DNA from: Spirosoma radiotolerans
GTDB lineage: Bacteria; Bacteroidota; Bacteroidia; Cytophagales; Spirosomataceae
Reading direction: 5' to 3'
DNA length: 64,000 bases
Assembly (NCBI RefSeq): GCF_000974425.1
Contig: NZ_CP010429.1
Span: forward strand, 1,736,001 to 1,800,000
Shown: piece after piece, positions 25,818-33,899 of the stretch
Numbering within the stretch: the first letter of the stretch is position 1
Layout: each line of letters starts with the position of its first letter
Notes under the pieces: model-generated
What the model was told of the DNA's origin: nothing
Seen by the model: only the letters and a program-made list of their open reading frames with translations
Databases searched by the model: none
Made by a program: the position numbers and the translations under genes

Positions 25818-26936
25818 TCACAGCTGTCGATTGATCTCACTCAGTAAGTAATCCTTAGGATCGCTGAAATATTCCCAGAACATAACTCCGGCCAACCCAT
25901 GTTTTTTGACATAACTGCACTTGGCTTTCACCGATTCCTCATCATCGTAGGAGACGAACCGTTTAAGGTCGGCATTGTATAGATAAGGCGCTTTGGCCTT
26001 CCGATCCCAATACCGTTTGTACGCTGGATTGGTGAGTAAACTGTCTTTAATGAAGCTGTACCCTCCGCCCCGTTCTACTTTCGTAATGGTTCTTGGGTAG
26101 GACTTCGGGTCACCCGTTTGTAGTTGCCAGGCCCGCCCGTAAAAAGCAATGCCCAATACAAGCTTATCGGCCGGAACGCCTGCTTTTTCGTAGAGCTTCA
26201 CGGCCTTGTCGCCCGAGGTTTCGTTATCGACTTTACCCGATGCGTACAGGTTTGTATGGTGGCCAGCCAGAGGCCCGCCGGTGAAAAAATCGTATGACAT
26301 GACATTGATGTAATTCAGATATTGGTGTGCCTTCGCCATGTCGGTATGGGTAAAAATAGCGTCAAAGCCAGGCAGTGCTGTAGTCACCAGGTACTCCTTG
26401 CCAGTCTGTTGTTTCAAACTGTTCAGTTGTTCGCGCAAGGCTTTAAACAGCAGCGTGAAATTTTCCTTGTCTTCAGGCCGAAAGACGTTGTCTTCGCCCT
26501 TCATGCCGGGATATTCCCAGTCAATGTCGATGCCATCGAGTTGGTATTCCCGAACAATGTCCACAGCCGAAGCGGCAAAAGCTACGCGCCCTGTATCGCT
26601 CACGACAGCATCGGAGAAGTTTTCGCTCCAGGCCCAGCCGCCAATCGAAATGATGATTTTGAGGTCGGGGTTTCGGAGTTTAAGCTGGTTCAGGTGCTTG
26701 AAATTAGTCGAGTCGGTAGCGAGGTTATGCAGCCACGCCCTGTTCTTCCTGACATCCACGAAGGCGTAGTTGATGTGCGTTAGTTTTTCGGCGGCAATGT
26801 TGTCGGTGTTGACCAACCCGCGGAAACCGCCCACATAGGCAAGCACAATGGGTTTGGTTTTCGGGTCGGGTTTAAAGCCAGAATATAGGCCAGCCACTGC
26901 AGCCAGAGACGTGAGTAGATAAATTAATCGAAGCAT
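25818..26936 (-). CDS. Secreted GH18 chitinase-like glycosidase
   Basis: 372 residues from the ATG giving MLRLIYLLTSLAAVAG, which begins the signal peptide; a farther upstream start would put 22 polar residues before it. It is a GH18 TIM barrel: VLAYVGGFRG in the first strand, LKIIISIGGWAWS in the third, and the catalytic DGIDIDWEYP with Asp137, Asp139 and Glu141. Late NVMSYDFFTG and GVMFWEYFSDP complete the substrate cleft. It hydrolyses beta-1,4-linked N-acetylglucosamine polymers, probably at the cell surface. No carbohydrate-binding module or type IX secretion tail is present. Confidence 0.9.
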   Translation of the reverse strand: MLRLIYLLTSLAAVAGLYSGFKPDPKTKPIVLAYVGGFRGLVNTDNIAAEKLTHINYAFVDVRKNRAWLHNLATDSTNFKHLNQLKLRNPDLKIIISIGGWAWSENFSDAVVSDTGRVAFAASAVDIVREYQLDGIDIDWEYPGMKGEDNVFRPEDKENFTLLFKALREQLNSLKQQTGKEYLVTTALPGFDAIFTHTDMAKAHQYLNYINVMSYDFFTGGPLAGHHTNLYASGKVDNETSGDKAVKLYEKAGVPADKLVLGIAFYGRAWQLQTGDPKSYPRTITKVERGGGYSFIKDSLLTNPAYKRYWDRKAKAPYLYNADLKRFVSYDDEESVKAKCSYVKKHGLAGVMFWEYFSDPKDYLLSEINRQL

Positions 26937-27024
26937 GAAATGTGTCGGTTTGAGGGGCCTGTTATTGACGGATTCACCCCTGCTATTGTCGCATTGGCAC
27001 ACCAGTCAAAAACGGGTTTGCCGG

Positions 27025-27032
27025 TATCTTTG
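27025..27032 (+). promoter_or_regulatory. -7 box (TATCTTTG) of the glyoxalase-fold gene
   Basis: Exact match to TAnnTTTG, 32 bases before the ATG at 27065. A TTG lies 28 bases upstream of it, somewhat farther than the usual 17-23. Confidence 0.5.
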
Positions 27033-27064
27033 TAAGGTAAACTCAAAAACAAAACAACATACTT

Positions 27065-27493
27065 ATGGCAACCAAAATTTTTATAAACCTGCCCGTTAAA
27101 GACCTCAACAAGTCGGTCGAGTTTTTTACTAAAATAGGCTACAGCTTTAATCCTCAGTTTACAGATGAGAAGGCTACCTGCATGATCATTAGCGAGGATA
27201 TCTACGTGATGCTCCTGGTCGAGGAATTTTTCAAGAGCTTTACCAGAAAAGAAATCGTTGATACCACAAAAGGCAATGAAGCGATTATCTGCCTCTCTGC
27301 TGAAAGCCGGGAGGCTGTAGATGAGTGGGTGAGTAAGGCCGTAGCAGCCGGAGCAACGACGCCCAATGAGCCCCAGGATCAGGGCTTCATGTATGGGCAT
27401 GGAATTCAGGATCGGGATGGCCACCTCTGGGAGATTATGTACATGGACCCCAGTGCCATTCAGCAGGAGCAGACCGAAGTTAGCGTTGCCTAA
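27065..27493 (+). CDS. VOC-family (glyoxalase/bleomycin-resistance fold) protein
   Basis: 142 residues, two beta-alpha-beta-beta-beta units. Marks are KIFINLPVKDLNKSVEFFTKIGY at the start and the late QDRDGHLWEIMYMDP, where the His and Glu are the usual metal ligands. Members of this lactoylglutathione-lyase-like subgroup bind a divalent metal and act on small electrophiles or antibiotics; most are uncharacterised. It is divergent from the GH18 gene. Function unassigned. Confidence 0.85.
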   Translation: MATKIFINLPVKDLNKSVEFFTKIGYSFNPQFTDEKATCMIISEDIYVMLLVEEFFKSFTRKEIVDTTKGNEAIICLSAESREAVDEWVSKAVAAGATTPNEPQDQGFMYGHGIQDRDGHLWEIMYMDPSAIQQEQTEVSVA

Positions 27494-27832
27494 ACGTATA
27501 GGTTAAGGACTTCAATCATTATAACGCCTGAGCATAGTCGCAGACTGTGTTCAGGCGTTATTTGTTGTTAAGTACAAGCGCTGATGTCGAGCATAATCGT
27601 CTGCGTGTTGAGTAAAAAATGTAGGGATTACCCTATTGGCTAACTCGCCAGCCTGAATCTACTTTTGAAAAGTTGACCTTGCCCGTTTTAAGTATACTGC
27701 ACGCCGGGCGAGTAGTTAAATTCGGATACGATTTAGCCTTTGTCTATGGATGCCGAACGTGCAGGATTTACTGCCGAAAGACCGTATCCATCCCGGTGAT
27801 GCCGAGATGAACCTATTCCTAAACATAACCTC
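27494..27832. other. Intergenic region with terminator, no gene seen
   Basis: Begins with a hairpin (listed separately). The remainder holds no credible frame. Near its right end TTAGCCTTTGTC resembles a -7 box with one extra base and could start the epimerase transcript. Confidence 0.35.
27521..27561. terminator. Hairpin after the VOC-family gene
   Basis: An 18-base-pair stem (27521-27538 with 27544-27561, two G-U type pairs) and a five-base loop, 27 bases after the stop codon. Confidence 0.55.
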
Positions 27833-29209
27833 ATGAAAAACAGTGTAGTTACGCTCGGTCTTGGCTTGTTGACCGTCGGGCTGACGCAGGTTGGCTTAGC
27901 GCAGAAAACAAACGCCGAACGATCCCGAATTGCGGCCGACATGGAGAAATCCGTTCGTACGGAAATGCTTAACTACTGGTACCCACTGGCCGTAGACAAG
28001 GAGTTTGGTGGGTTTCTGAGTGCGTTTACCTACGACTTCAAGCCAACAGGGCCACAGGACAAGATGATTGTGACCCAGGCCCGGCACGTATGGACAACCG
28101 CCAAAGCCGCCGAGCGATACCCATCGGTTACCTATTACAAGAGCAATTCTCAGCATGGATTTCAGTTTCTGCGGGATAAAATGTGGGACAAGGAATACGG
28201 TGGTTTTTACACGCTGGTTGACCGAAAAGGAACGGTCAAAGGAGTTGGCAATAAAGAAGCCTACGGAAACGCGTTTGGCCTCTATGCGCTGAGTGCCTAT
28301 TACCACATGTCGAAGGACACGGCCGCCCTGAATCTGGCAAAAAAGGCATTCAACTGGCTGGAACAGCATAGCCACGACCCGGTTTACAAAGGCTATTTTC
28401 AGCACCTGCAACGGAATGGTACACCCATCAAACGGGATGCCGCTGTGCCGTCTACGTCAGATCTGGGTTACAAAGACCAGAACAGCTCCATTCACCTGCT
28501 CGAAGCCCTCACGGAACTCTACTCTGTCTGGCCCGATCCACTGGTTCGGGAGCGCCTGACCGAGATGCTTCTCCTGATTCGGGATAAAATCACGACGCCC
28601 AATGGCAACCTGGTCTTGTTCTTCAAGCCTGACTGGACGCCCGTTTCGTTTCGGGATTCGTCGGAAGCGGTTATCCTCAAACACCGGAATCTGGATCATA
28701 TTTCGTTCGGGCACGATGTCGAAACGGCTTACCTGATGCTCGAAGCATCGCATGCGCTGGGGCTGAAAAACGATGAAACGACGCTCAGGGTAGGCAAACG
28801 AATGGTTGATCACGCCCTAACGACGGGCTTCGACAAATCGGTGGGGGGCTTCTACGATCAGGGATATTATTTTAAGGATAAACCCGGCATGTCCATTATT
28901 CGGGAAAGCAAAAACTGGTGGTCGCAGGCAGAAGGTCTTAACACGTTGTTGCTCATGGCCAACAAATACCCCAATGATCCCATGCAGTATTTTGCCAATT
29001 ACAAACTGCTTTGGCAGTACTGTCAGACCTATCTGATCGACCATGAACACGGGGATTGGTACGAAGAAGGACTGGACAAAGATCCCCAGCGCCGGACTGG
29101 TCAGAAAGGACACATCTGGAAAGCCGCCTACCACACCTACCGCGCCCTGACGAGCTGTGTCGATCAATCGCGGGAAAAGCCAGCGGGCCATTCACATACA
29201 GGTAAATAG
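27833..29209 (+). CDS. Exported AGE-family epimerase/isomerase
   Basis: 458 residues with a signal peptide (MKNSVVTLGLGLLTVGLTQ, ending GLAQ). The alpha/alpha-barrel of N-acylglucosamine 2-epimerases and cellobiose 2-epimerases is shown by YWYPLAVDKEFGGFLSAF, QARHVWTTAKAAERYP, HISFGHDVETAYLMLEASHA and KNWWSQAEGLNTLLLMANKYP, with the catalytic His in the FGHDVE and GHIWKAAYH segments. Most family members are cytoplasmic, so a signal peptide is notable. It is 13 bases upstream of an exported TIM-barrel isomerase gene, so the two should be co-translated. Confidence 0.88.
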   Translation: MKNSVVTLGLGLLTVGLTQVGLAQKTNAERSRIAADMEKSVRTEMLNYWYPLAVDKEFGGFLSAFTYDFKPTGPQDKMIVTQARHVWTTAKAAERYPSVTYYKSNSQHGFQFLRDKMWDKEYGGFYTLVDRKGTVKGVGNKEAYGNAFGLYALSAYYHMSKDTAALNLAKKAFNWLEQHSHDPVYKGYFQHLQRNGTPIKRDAAVPSTSDLGYKDQNSSIHLLEALTELYSVWPDPLVRERLTEMLLLIRDKITTPNGNLVLFFKPDWTPVSFRDSSEAVILKHRNLDHISFGHDVETAYLMLEASHALGLKNDETTLRVGKRMVDHALTTGFDKSVGGFYDQGYYFKDKPGMSIIRESKNWWSQAEGLNTLLLMANKYPNDPMQYFANYKLLWQYCQTYLIDHEHGDWYEEGLDKDPQRRTGQKGHIWKAAYHTYRALTSCVDQSREKPAGHSHTGK

Positions 29210-29222
29210 ATTTCCTAAACAC

Positions 29223-30131
29223 ATGACACAAACCAAAAACGACCCGTCGAGGAGACGCTTTCTGAAAACATCGGTCGCTGCTCTGGCGGGTACGGTTGGG
29301 GTTAACCCGCTCGCCGAAGCCTTAACGTTCGCTACCAACAAAGCCTCATTTATGCCTCCTTTAGGCGTATGTGCAGCCTACGAGAAAGCAGCTATGCTGA
29401 AAGAGCTGGGATATTCATTCATTGAAGAAAGCGTTGGTCGCTTTTTGCTACCCGATGGGGGCGAAGAGGCTTATGCCCGAAACGTACAGCAACTGAAAAC
29501 GACGGGCATGCCCATCCGGTCGTATATCTATTTCTTCCCCGGCAGCTTGAAGTCGGTCGGGCCGACGCTACACCACGAGGCTATTTTGCAGCGCGCCGAC
29601 CTGGCTCTGAAGCGCGCGAAGGAATGTGGTTCAAAAAACATTGTGTTCGGTAGTGGTGGTTCAAGAGCCATACCCGATGGTTTCGACCGCGATAAAGCCA
29701 AAGCCCAGCACATTGAGCTTTGTCAGAAAATGGCTCCTCTGGCCGAAAAACATGGGGTTACGCTGGCCGTTGAACCGCTTAACCGAAGCGAAACCAATTT
29801 CATTAACAGTCTGGCCGAGGGCGTAGAGATTATTCAGGCGGTTAATAATCCGTGGTTCAAGTTGCAGTGCGATATTTATCACATGCTGAAGGACGACGAA
29901 AAGCCGGAAGAAATCATTAAGTATAAAGAATACATTGTGCATTGCCATTTAGCCGAGAAACAAAAACGGACGGCACCGGGCATAGCGGGTGATGATTTCA
30001 AGCCATATTTCAGAGCCCTGAAAAAAATCAAGTACACCGGTGGCCTGTCACTGGAATGCAACTGGACTGATTTCGACAAGGAAGTAAAGCAGGGCATTGA
30101 GGTGGTCAAACAACAGTTCAGCGAACTTTGA
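29223..30131 (+). CDS. Tat-exported sugar isomerase/epimerase (AP-endonuclease-2-like TIM barrel)
   Basis: 302 residues from the ATG giving MTQTKNDPSRRRFLKTS; the RRxFLK twin-arginine motif and following hydrophobic region indicate Tat export as a folded, probably metal-bound enzyme. The xylose-isomerase-like TIM barrel is shown by LGYSFIEESVGRFL, KHGVTLAVEPLNRSETNFIN (metal Glu), WFKLQCDIYHMLKDDE (Asp and His ligands), YIVHCHLAEKQ and GGLSLECNW. It belongs with hydroxypyruvate-isomerase/tagatose-epimerase relatives. It follows the AGE-family gene by 13 bases. The sugar handled is unknown. Confidence 0.85.
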   Translation: MTQTKNDPSRRRFLKTSVAALAGTVGVNPLAEALTFATNKASFMPPLGVCAAYEKAAMLKELGYSFIEESVGRFLLPDGGEEAYARNVQQLKTTGMPIRSYIYFFPGSLKSVGPTLHHEAILQRADLALKRAKECGSKNIVFGSGGSRAIPDGFDRDKAKAQHIELCQKMAPLAEKHGVTLAVEPLNRSETNFINSLAEGVEIIQAVNNPWFKLQCDIYHMLKDDEKPEEIIKYKEYIVHCHLAEKQKRTAPGIAGDDFKPYFRALKKIKYTGGLSLECNWTDFDKEVKQGIEVVKQQFSEL

Positions 30132-30164
30132 GCGTTGGCCTGTTCGCGAGGTTTTTGATATGTG

Positions 30165-30194
30165 GTGATGTCAATTTCTTAAAACTGACATCAC
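30165..30194. terminator. Hairpin after the isomerase gene
   Basis: GTGATGTCA/TGACATCAC plus an AAA/TTT extension across one mismatch, loop of about four bases. Confidence 0.45.
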
Positions 30195-30213
30195 TTAGAT
30201 GGCTGACGCATAG

Positions 30214-30230
30214 GTGTCTGTGAGGACACG
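30214..30230. repeat. Small palindrome of the GTGTCCTCAC family (reverse orientation)
   Basis: Contains GTGAGGACACG, the complement of the core at 48070-48080, with GTGTC/GACAC as outer arms. It lies between the isomerase and M61 genes. Confidence 0.45.
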
Positions 30231-30376
30231 GGACGCTTACTCACACAGACACAGGACAACACACAGAAAATCCATAACGCACCGTTCATCCTTAAATACT
30301 TCCGCAAGAAAAAGGGACGTTTATTCGGCTTGAGGACTTGCTTATCTTGCTCCTCTGTCCTCAATAACAACCGTAT

Positions 30377-32173
30377 ATGAAGCCCTTACGCCTTCTGTTA
30401 CTGGCCTCGGCCATCCTCATTGCTCAACATAGTTTTGCGAAGCCAACCACGCCACTGGTTTATGAAGTGAACCTTAACGACCGGGCCAACGACCAATTCA
30501 AGGTAACCCTGCACGTGGCTGGGCTGACGGCAGACAATGCCATTTATCAATTTGCCTCTACGGCTCCCGGCACCTACCAGATTATGGATATTGGGCGTTA
30601 TGTTCGGTCGTTCAAAGCATTTGATGGGAAAGGGCGCGAGCTGAAAACGAAACAAATCGCCACCAACCAGTGGCAGTTTGATCAGCCCCAAAACGTGCGT
30701 ACCGTTCAGTATAGCATTCTCGAAACCTGGGATACGCCTGTGAATGAACACAAACCGTACAACATGTGCGGGACATCCATCGAAAAAGACCATGTTCTTA
30801 TCAACGGACAGGGCGTATTTGGATTTCCGGGCGGTATGCAGGCGTCTCCCATTGAGGTGAAACTTGATTATCCCGTTGAATGGTCGGTTGGCACGGCTTT
30901 AGAGAAAAATGCGAAAGGCTATTTCACTGCTGCCAATTATGACCGCCTGGTGGATTCGCCCATTTTACTGGGCCGCCTGACCAAAGCCACCACGACCGTT
31001 GCCGGGGCGCAGATCGACGTGTATACGTATTCGAAAACGGATAAAATTAAGTCTGATCAATTGTTGACCAATATGCAGTCGATGCTTACGGCGGCAGGTC
31101 AGTTTTTGAAGCAGTTGCCTGTGAAACGCTATACATTTCTGTATCACTTTGAGGACCAGGATTGGGGTGCCTGGGAGCATTCGTACAGCTCGGAATATGT
31201 GATTCGGGAAGACGAATTTTCGAAAAAGCTGGCCGATAACATGACATCGATTGCTGCGCATGAGTTTTTTCACGTGGTAACTCCGCTGAACATCCACAGC
31301 GAAATAATTCAGCAGTTCAACTTCGTTACGCCCACACCCTCCGAGCACTTGTGGTTGTACGAAGGGGTAACGGAATGGGCTAGTGATGCCATGCAGTTGC
31401 GCGGTCAGATTATGGACTTGCCAACTTATCTCGATGAACTGAGCCAGAAAATTGCGTACGACAAAAGTTTGGATACAACATACAGCCTGAGCAAGCTAGG
31501 GTTGACCTGCTACACCGACGAAGGCCAGCGGCAATATGGCAACATTTATGCCCGTGGTGCGCTGGTGGCCGGGCTGCTGGACATCCGCCTGCTTGAGTTG
31601 TCGAACGGGAAGCGGGGACTGCGGGAGGTTATCAATGAACTGGCAACGACCTACGGGCCCAACCAGGCATTCCCGGAAAAAGAATTCTTTACCATTTTTA
31701 CCCAAAAAACGTACCCGGAAATCGCCGACTTCTTCAATCGGTATATCAAAGCCACTGAGCCGCTGCCCTTTAGCGAGTATTATGGCAAACTGGGGATCAC
31801 CTATACGCCTTCTGTTCCAACCGGGCAAAAAGCGCCTTCTATGGGAATGAGTGCGGGTTTAGTTGACAATAAGATCGTCCTGACAACCCTGGGCGACTCG
31901 TTGCGGAAAGCTGGCTTGCAGGAAAAAGACGAATGGATTGCCTATAATGGACAACCCGTTTCGCTGGAAACGATGCCTGCCATTCAGAATGAACTCAAGA
32001 AACAGGCTGTAGGGGATGTTTACTCACTGACCGTTAGGCGAAACGGCCAGGAGATAACGGTAAAAAGTACAGTAGTCGAAAAAGAGACGGTTAAGAAATA
32101 CGTTTTTCAGGTCGATCCGCAGGCAACACCCGCGCAGGTACAACTGCGGGAAATCTGGCAACGGAATTTATAA
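30377..32173 (+). CDS. Secreted M61-family metallopeptidase with PDZ domain
   Basis: 598 residues. A signal peptide (ending SFAK) is followed by the M61 N-terminal strand domain (YEVNLNDRANDQFKVTLHV), the zinc site HEFFH (His295, Glu296, His299) with Glu329 in LWLYEGVTEW as the third ligand, and a C-terminal PDZ domain of about 90 residues containing LRKAGLQEKDEWIAYNGQPV. M61 enzymes are aminopeptidases preferring N-terminal Gly or Ala. Periplasmic or surface location is expected. It stands alone between the isomerase and the small paralogue genes. Confidence 0.92.
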   Translation: MKPLRLLLLASAILIAQHSFAKPTTPLVYEVNLNDRANDQFKVTLHVAGLTADNAIYQFASTAPGTYQIMDIGRYVRSFKAFDGKGRELKTKQIATNQWQFDQPQNVRTVQYSILETWDTPVNEHKPYNMCGTSIEKDHVLINGQGVFGFPGGMQASPIEVKLDYPVEWSVGTALEKNAKGYFTAANYDRLVDSPILLGRLTKATTTVAGAQIDVYTYSKTDKIKSDQLLTNMQSMLTAAGQFLKQLPVKRYTFLYHFEDQDWGAWEHSYSSEYVIREDEFSKKLADNMTSIAAHEFFHVVTPLNIHSEIIQQFNFVTPTPSEHLWLYEGVTEWASDAMQLRGQIMDLPTYLDELSQKIAYDKSLDTTYSLSKLGLTCYTDEGQRQYGNIYARGALVAGLLDIRLLELSNGKRGLREVINELATTYGPNQAFPEKEFFTIFTQKTYPEIADFFNRYIKATEPLPFSEYYGKLGITYTPSVPTGQKAPSMGMSAGLVDNKIVLTTLGDSLRKAGLQEKDEWIAYNGQPVSLETMPAIQNELKKQAVGDVYSLTVRRNGQEITVKSTVVEKETVKKYVFQVDPQATPAQVQLREIWQRNL

Positions 32174-32214
32174 AATCGTCTGGTGATGATAATCCAGTCG
32201 GTTCTCCTTAACGG

Positions 32215-32517
32215 CTAGTTCAGGCAGAGGGGGACAAGGTGTGTCAGTTTACTCTTTGTTGATTTGGCCAACAAAAGCTCAGCGTTGTGCAACGTCTTAG
32301 CCAGAAAAAGAACGACCTCCTGTTGATAGGCTTGTATGACGGCATCTACCGTAAAGTTATCCGCCTGGAATGTTAACATAGACCGGTTTAGGGGCAGATT
32401 TACCCGTATTTCTGGCTTGAGAACAACAACAATCGTTTGGGCATCCTTGTATGGATAGGCATCAGCCACAAAGGGAAGTTGAGTAACGGCAGTAATATCA
32501 CGAATTAGCTTAGACAT
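32215..32517 (-). CDS. Small protein, paralogue 1 of an unknown family
   Basis: 100 residues, no signal or membrane segment. It is clearly related to the protein at 33376-33678: shared FVADAYPYKD, then IVVVLK or IIVVLK, FQA-NFTV-AVIQAY-QEVVLFLA, and LLAKST with LN at the end. The alternating strand then long helix layout resembles small adaptor or chaperone-like folds, but I recognise no family. The two paralogues face the same way and enclose a divergently and convergently placed 204-residue gene. Confidence 0.65.
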   Translation of the reverse strand: MSKLIRDITAVTQLPFVADAYPYKDAQTIVVVLKPEIRVNLPLNRSMLTFQADNFTVDAVIQAYQQEVVLFLAKTLHNAELLLAKSTKSKLTHLVPLCLN

Positions 32518-32683
32518 AAGTACGGTTGGTTTGATGCTGCTAATATAAGTCCATTTGTATTTTGGTAAATAAAAAGTTTATTATTTTGTTTAAACGTATA
32601 TAATTTTTTGGGTTCAACGAGAGCCGCTTACCTTATAGTAGACGACACATAACCATTCCTAACCTTTTTTGACATCGAATTAC

Positions 32684-33298
32684 ATGAGCCTACTCCGACA
32701 AGTATTTGGGCCTTCTAAGGATGAAATTTGGCAGCAACTGGCCGCAGAAATACACGCTGACTATGTGGAAGGCGGCTTCTGGAAAGGTAGTAAAGTTGAA
32801 GCGAGTGTTCATGAATGGACAATAACGCTGGATACCTACGTTGTGTCGACTGGGAAAACACACATTGCGTACACCCGAATAAGAGCTCCTTATGTAAACA
32901 AGGATGGGTTTCGGTTTAAAATATACCGGAAGGGCGTCTTTAGCGGCCTTGGTAAAATGCTTGGGATGCAGGATGTTGAGATCGGCGTCCCCGATTTTGA
33001 TGAGAACTTCATTATCCAGGGAAATGATGAAGCCAAGCTTCAGCTTCTATTCCAGCCGCTAAAAATTCAGCAACTGATCGAGGCTCAACCAGCTATTAAC
33101 CTGGAGGTTAGAGATGACGATGGTTGGCTGTCGACTCAGTTTCCGGAAGAAGTGGACCAACTGGTGTTTAAGGTAGTTGGAGTTATTAAAGACGTTGAGC
33201 GCTTAAAGTGGCTTTATGAACTCTTCGCCGAAATTCTTCAACAACTCTGCCAGATTGGTTCGGCTTATGCAGATGATCCTAACGTAGTGCTGAAATGA
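32684..33298 (+). CDS. DUF3137-like hypothetical protein between two paralogues
   Basis: 204 residues from the ATG giving MSLLRQVFGPS; the frame could run 15 bases further to a TTG. No membrane segment. The pattern HEWTITLDTYVV, YTRIRAPYVNKDGFRFKIYRKGVF and GMQDVEIGVPDFDENFIIQGND resembles DUF3137-type proteins, whose role is unknown. Its upstream region is shared with the divergent 100-residue paralogue (166 bases between starts), and it converges on the other paralogue. The three may act together; no experimental basis. Confidence 0.7.
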   Translation: MSLLRQVFGPSKDEIWQQLAAEIHADYVEGGFWKGSKVEASVHEWTITLDTYVVSTGKTHIAYTRIRAPYVNKDGFRFKIYRKGVFSGLGKMLGMQDVEIGVPDFDENFIIQGNDEAKLQLLFQPLKIQQLIEAQPAINLEVRDDDGWLSTQFPEEVDQLVFKVVGVIKDVERLKWLYELFAEILQQLCQIGSAYADDPNVVLK

Positions 33299-33317
33299 GC
33301 GCTAAAGTTAGTTCAAT

Positions 33318-33370
33318 GTGAATAACGGATTGATTCAATCGCTACGCGATTGAATCAATCCGTTATTCAC
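33318..33370. terminator. Perfect 25-bp hairpin between convergent genes
   Basis: Arms 33318-33342 and 33346-33370 are exact complements with a three-base loop. It lies between the stop codons of the 204-residue gene and the 100-residue paralogue, and probably terminates both transcripts. Confidence 0.65.
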
Positions 33371-33375
33371 GTCAT

Positions 33376-33678
33376 CTAGTTCAGAAAGAGCGGGTTGAGG
33401 TGAGCTATTTTGTAAACCGTCGATTTTGCCAGTAACTCTTCCGCAGTCCGTAACGTCTCGGCTAAAAAAAGGACAACTTCCTGTTCATACGCTTGTATGA
33501 CAGCAGTAACCGTAAAATTGGCGGCCTGGAAGGACAGTATCGACCGGTCTGGCGGTAGGCTCGTTCGTAGTGGAGATTTAAGAACAACAATAATCGTTTC
33601 AGTGTCTTTGTAGGGATAAGCATCGGCAACAAAGGAGAGATTATTGACGGCATTGAGTTCAATATCTAACTTAGTCAT
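33376..33678 (-). CDS. Small protein, paralogue 2 of an unknown family
   Basis: 100 residues from the ATG giving MTKLDIELN; a GTG six bases upstream is in frame but the ATG gives the same length as the paralogue at 32215-32517. About half of the positions are identical to it by eye, concentrated in FVADAYPYKDTETIIVVLK and VIQAYEQEVVLFLAETL. No family recognised. The duplicate flanks the DUF3137-like gene on the other side. Confidence 0.65.
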   Translation of the reverse strand: MTKLDIELNAVNNLSFVADAYPYKDTETIIVVLKSPLRTSLPPDRSILSFQAANFTVTAVIQAYEQEVVLFLAETLRTAEELLAKSTVYKIAHLNPLFLN

Positions 33679-33899
33679 AGACACGATAGGTTAAAGATGG
33701 GTGGCTGCGAAAATTAATGGAGTTTACAGTAAACTACAGTAATTTAGATTGATGGTTGTGTTAATTTATTGCTAATAAAATGGCCTTGTCTGGTAACTTT
33801 CTTCCTGTAGTATACTCGTAAAGCCCATAAGACGCACTCATTTGAGAAGAGTCACAACCCAGAGGAATAAAAAAAGCCAGAATCAGGTGGTTAAAAGGC

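Noticed and set aside
26322-26783. Overlapping frames antisense to the GH18 gene
   Set aside because: Shadow of the chitinase reading frame; no independent evidence.
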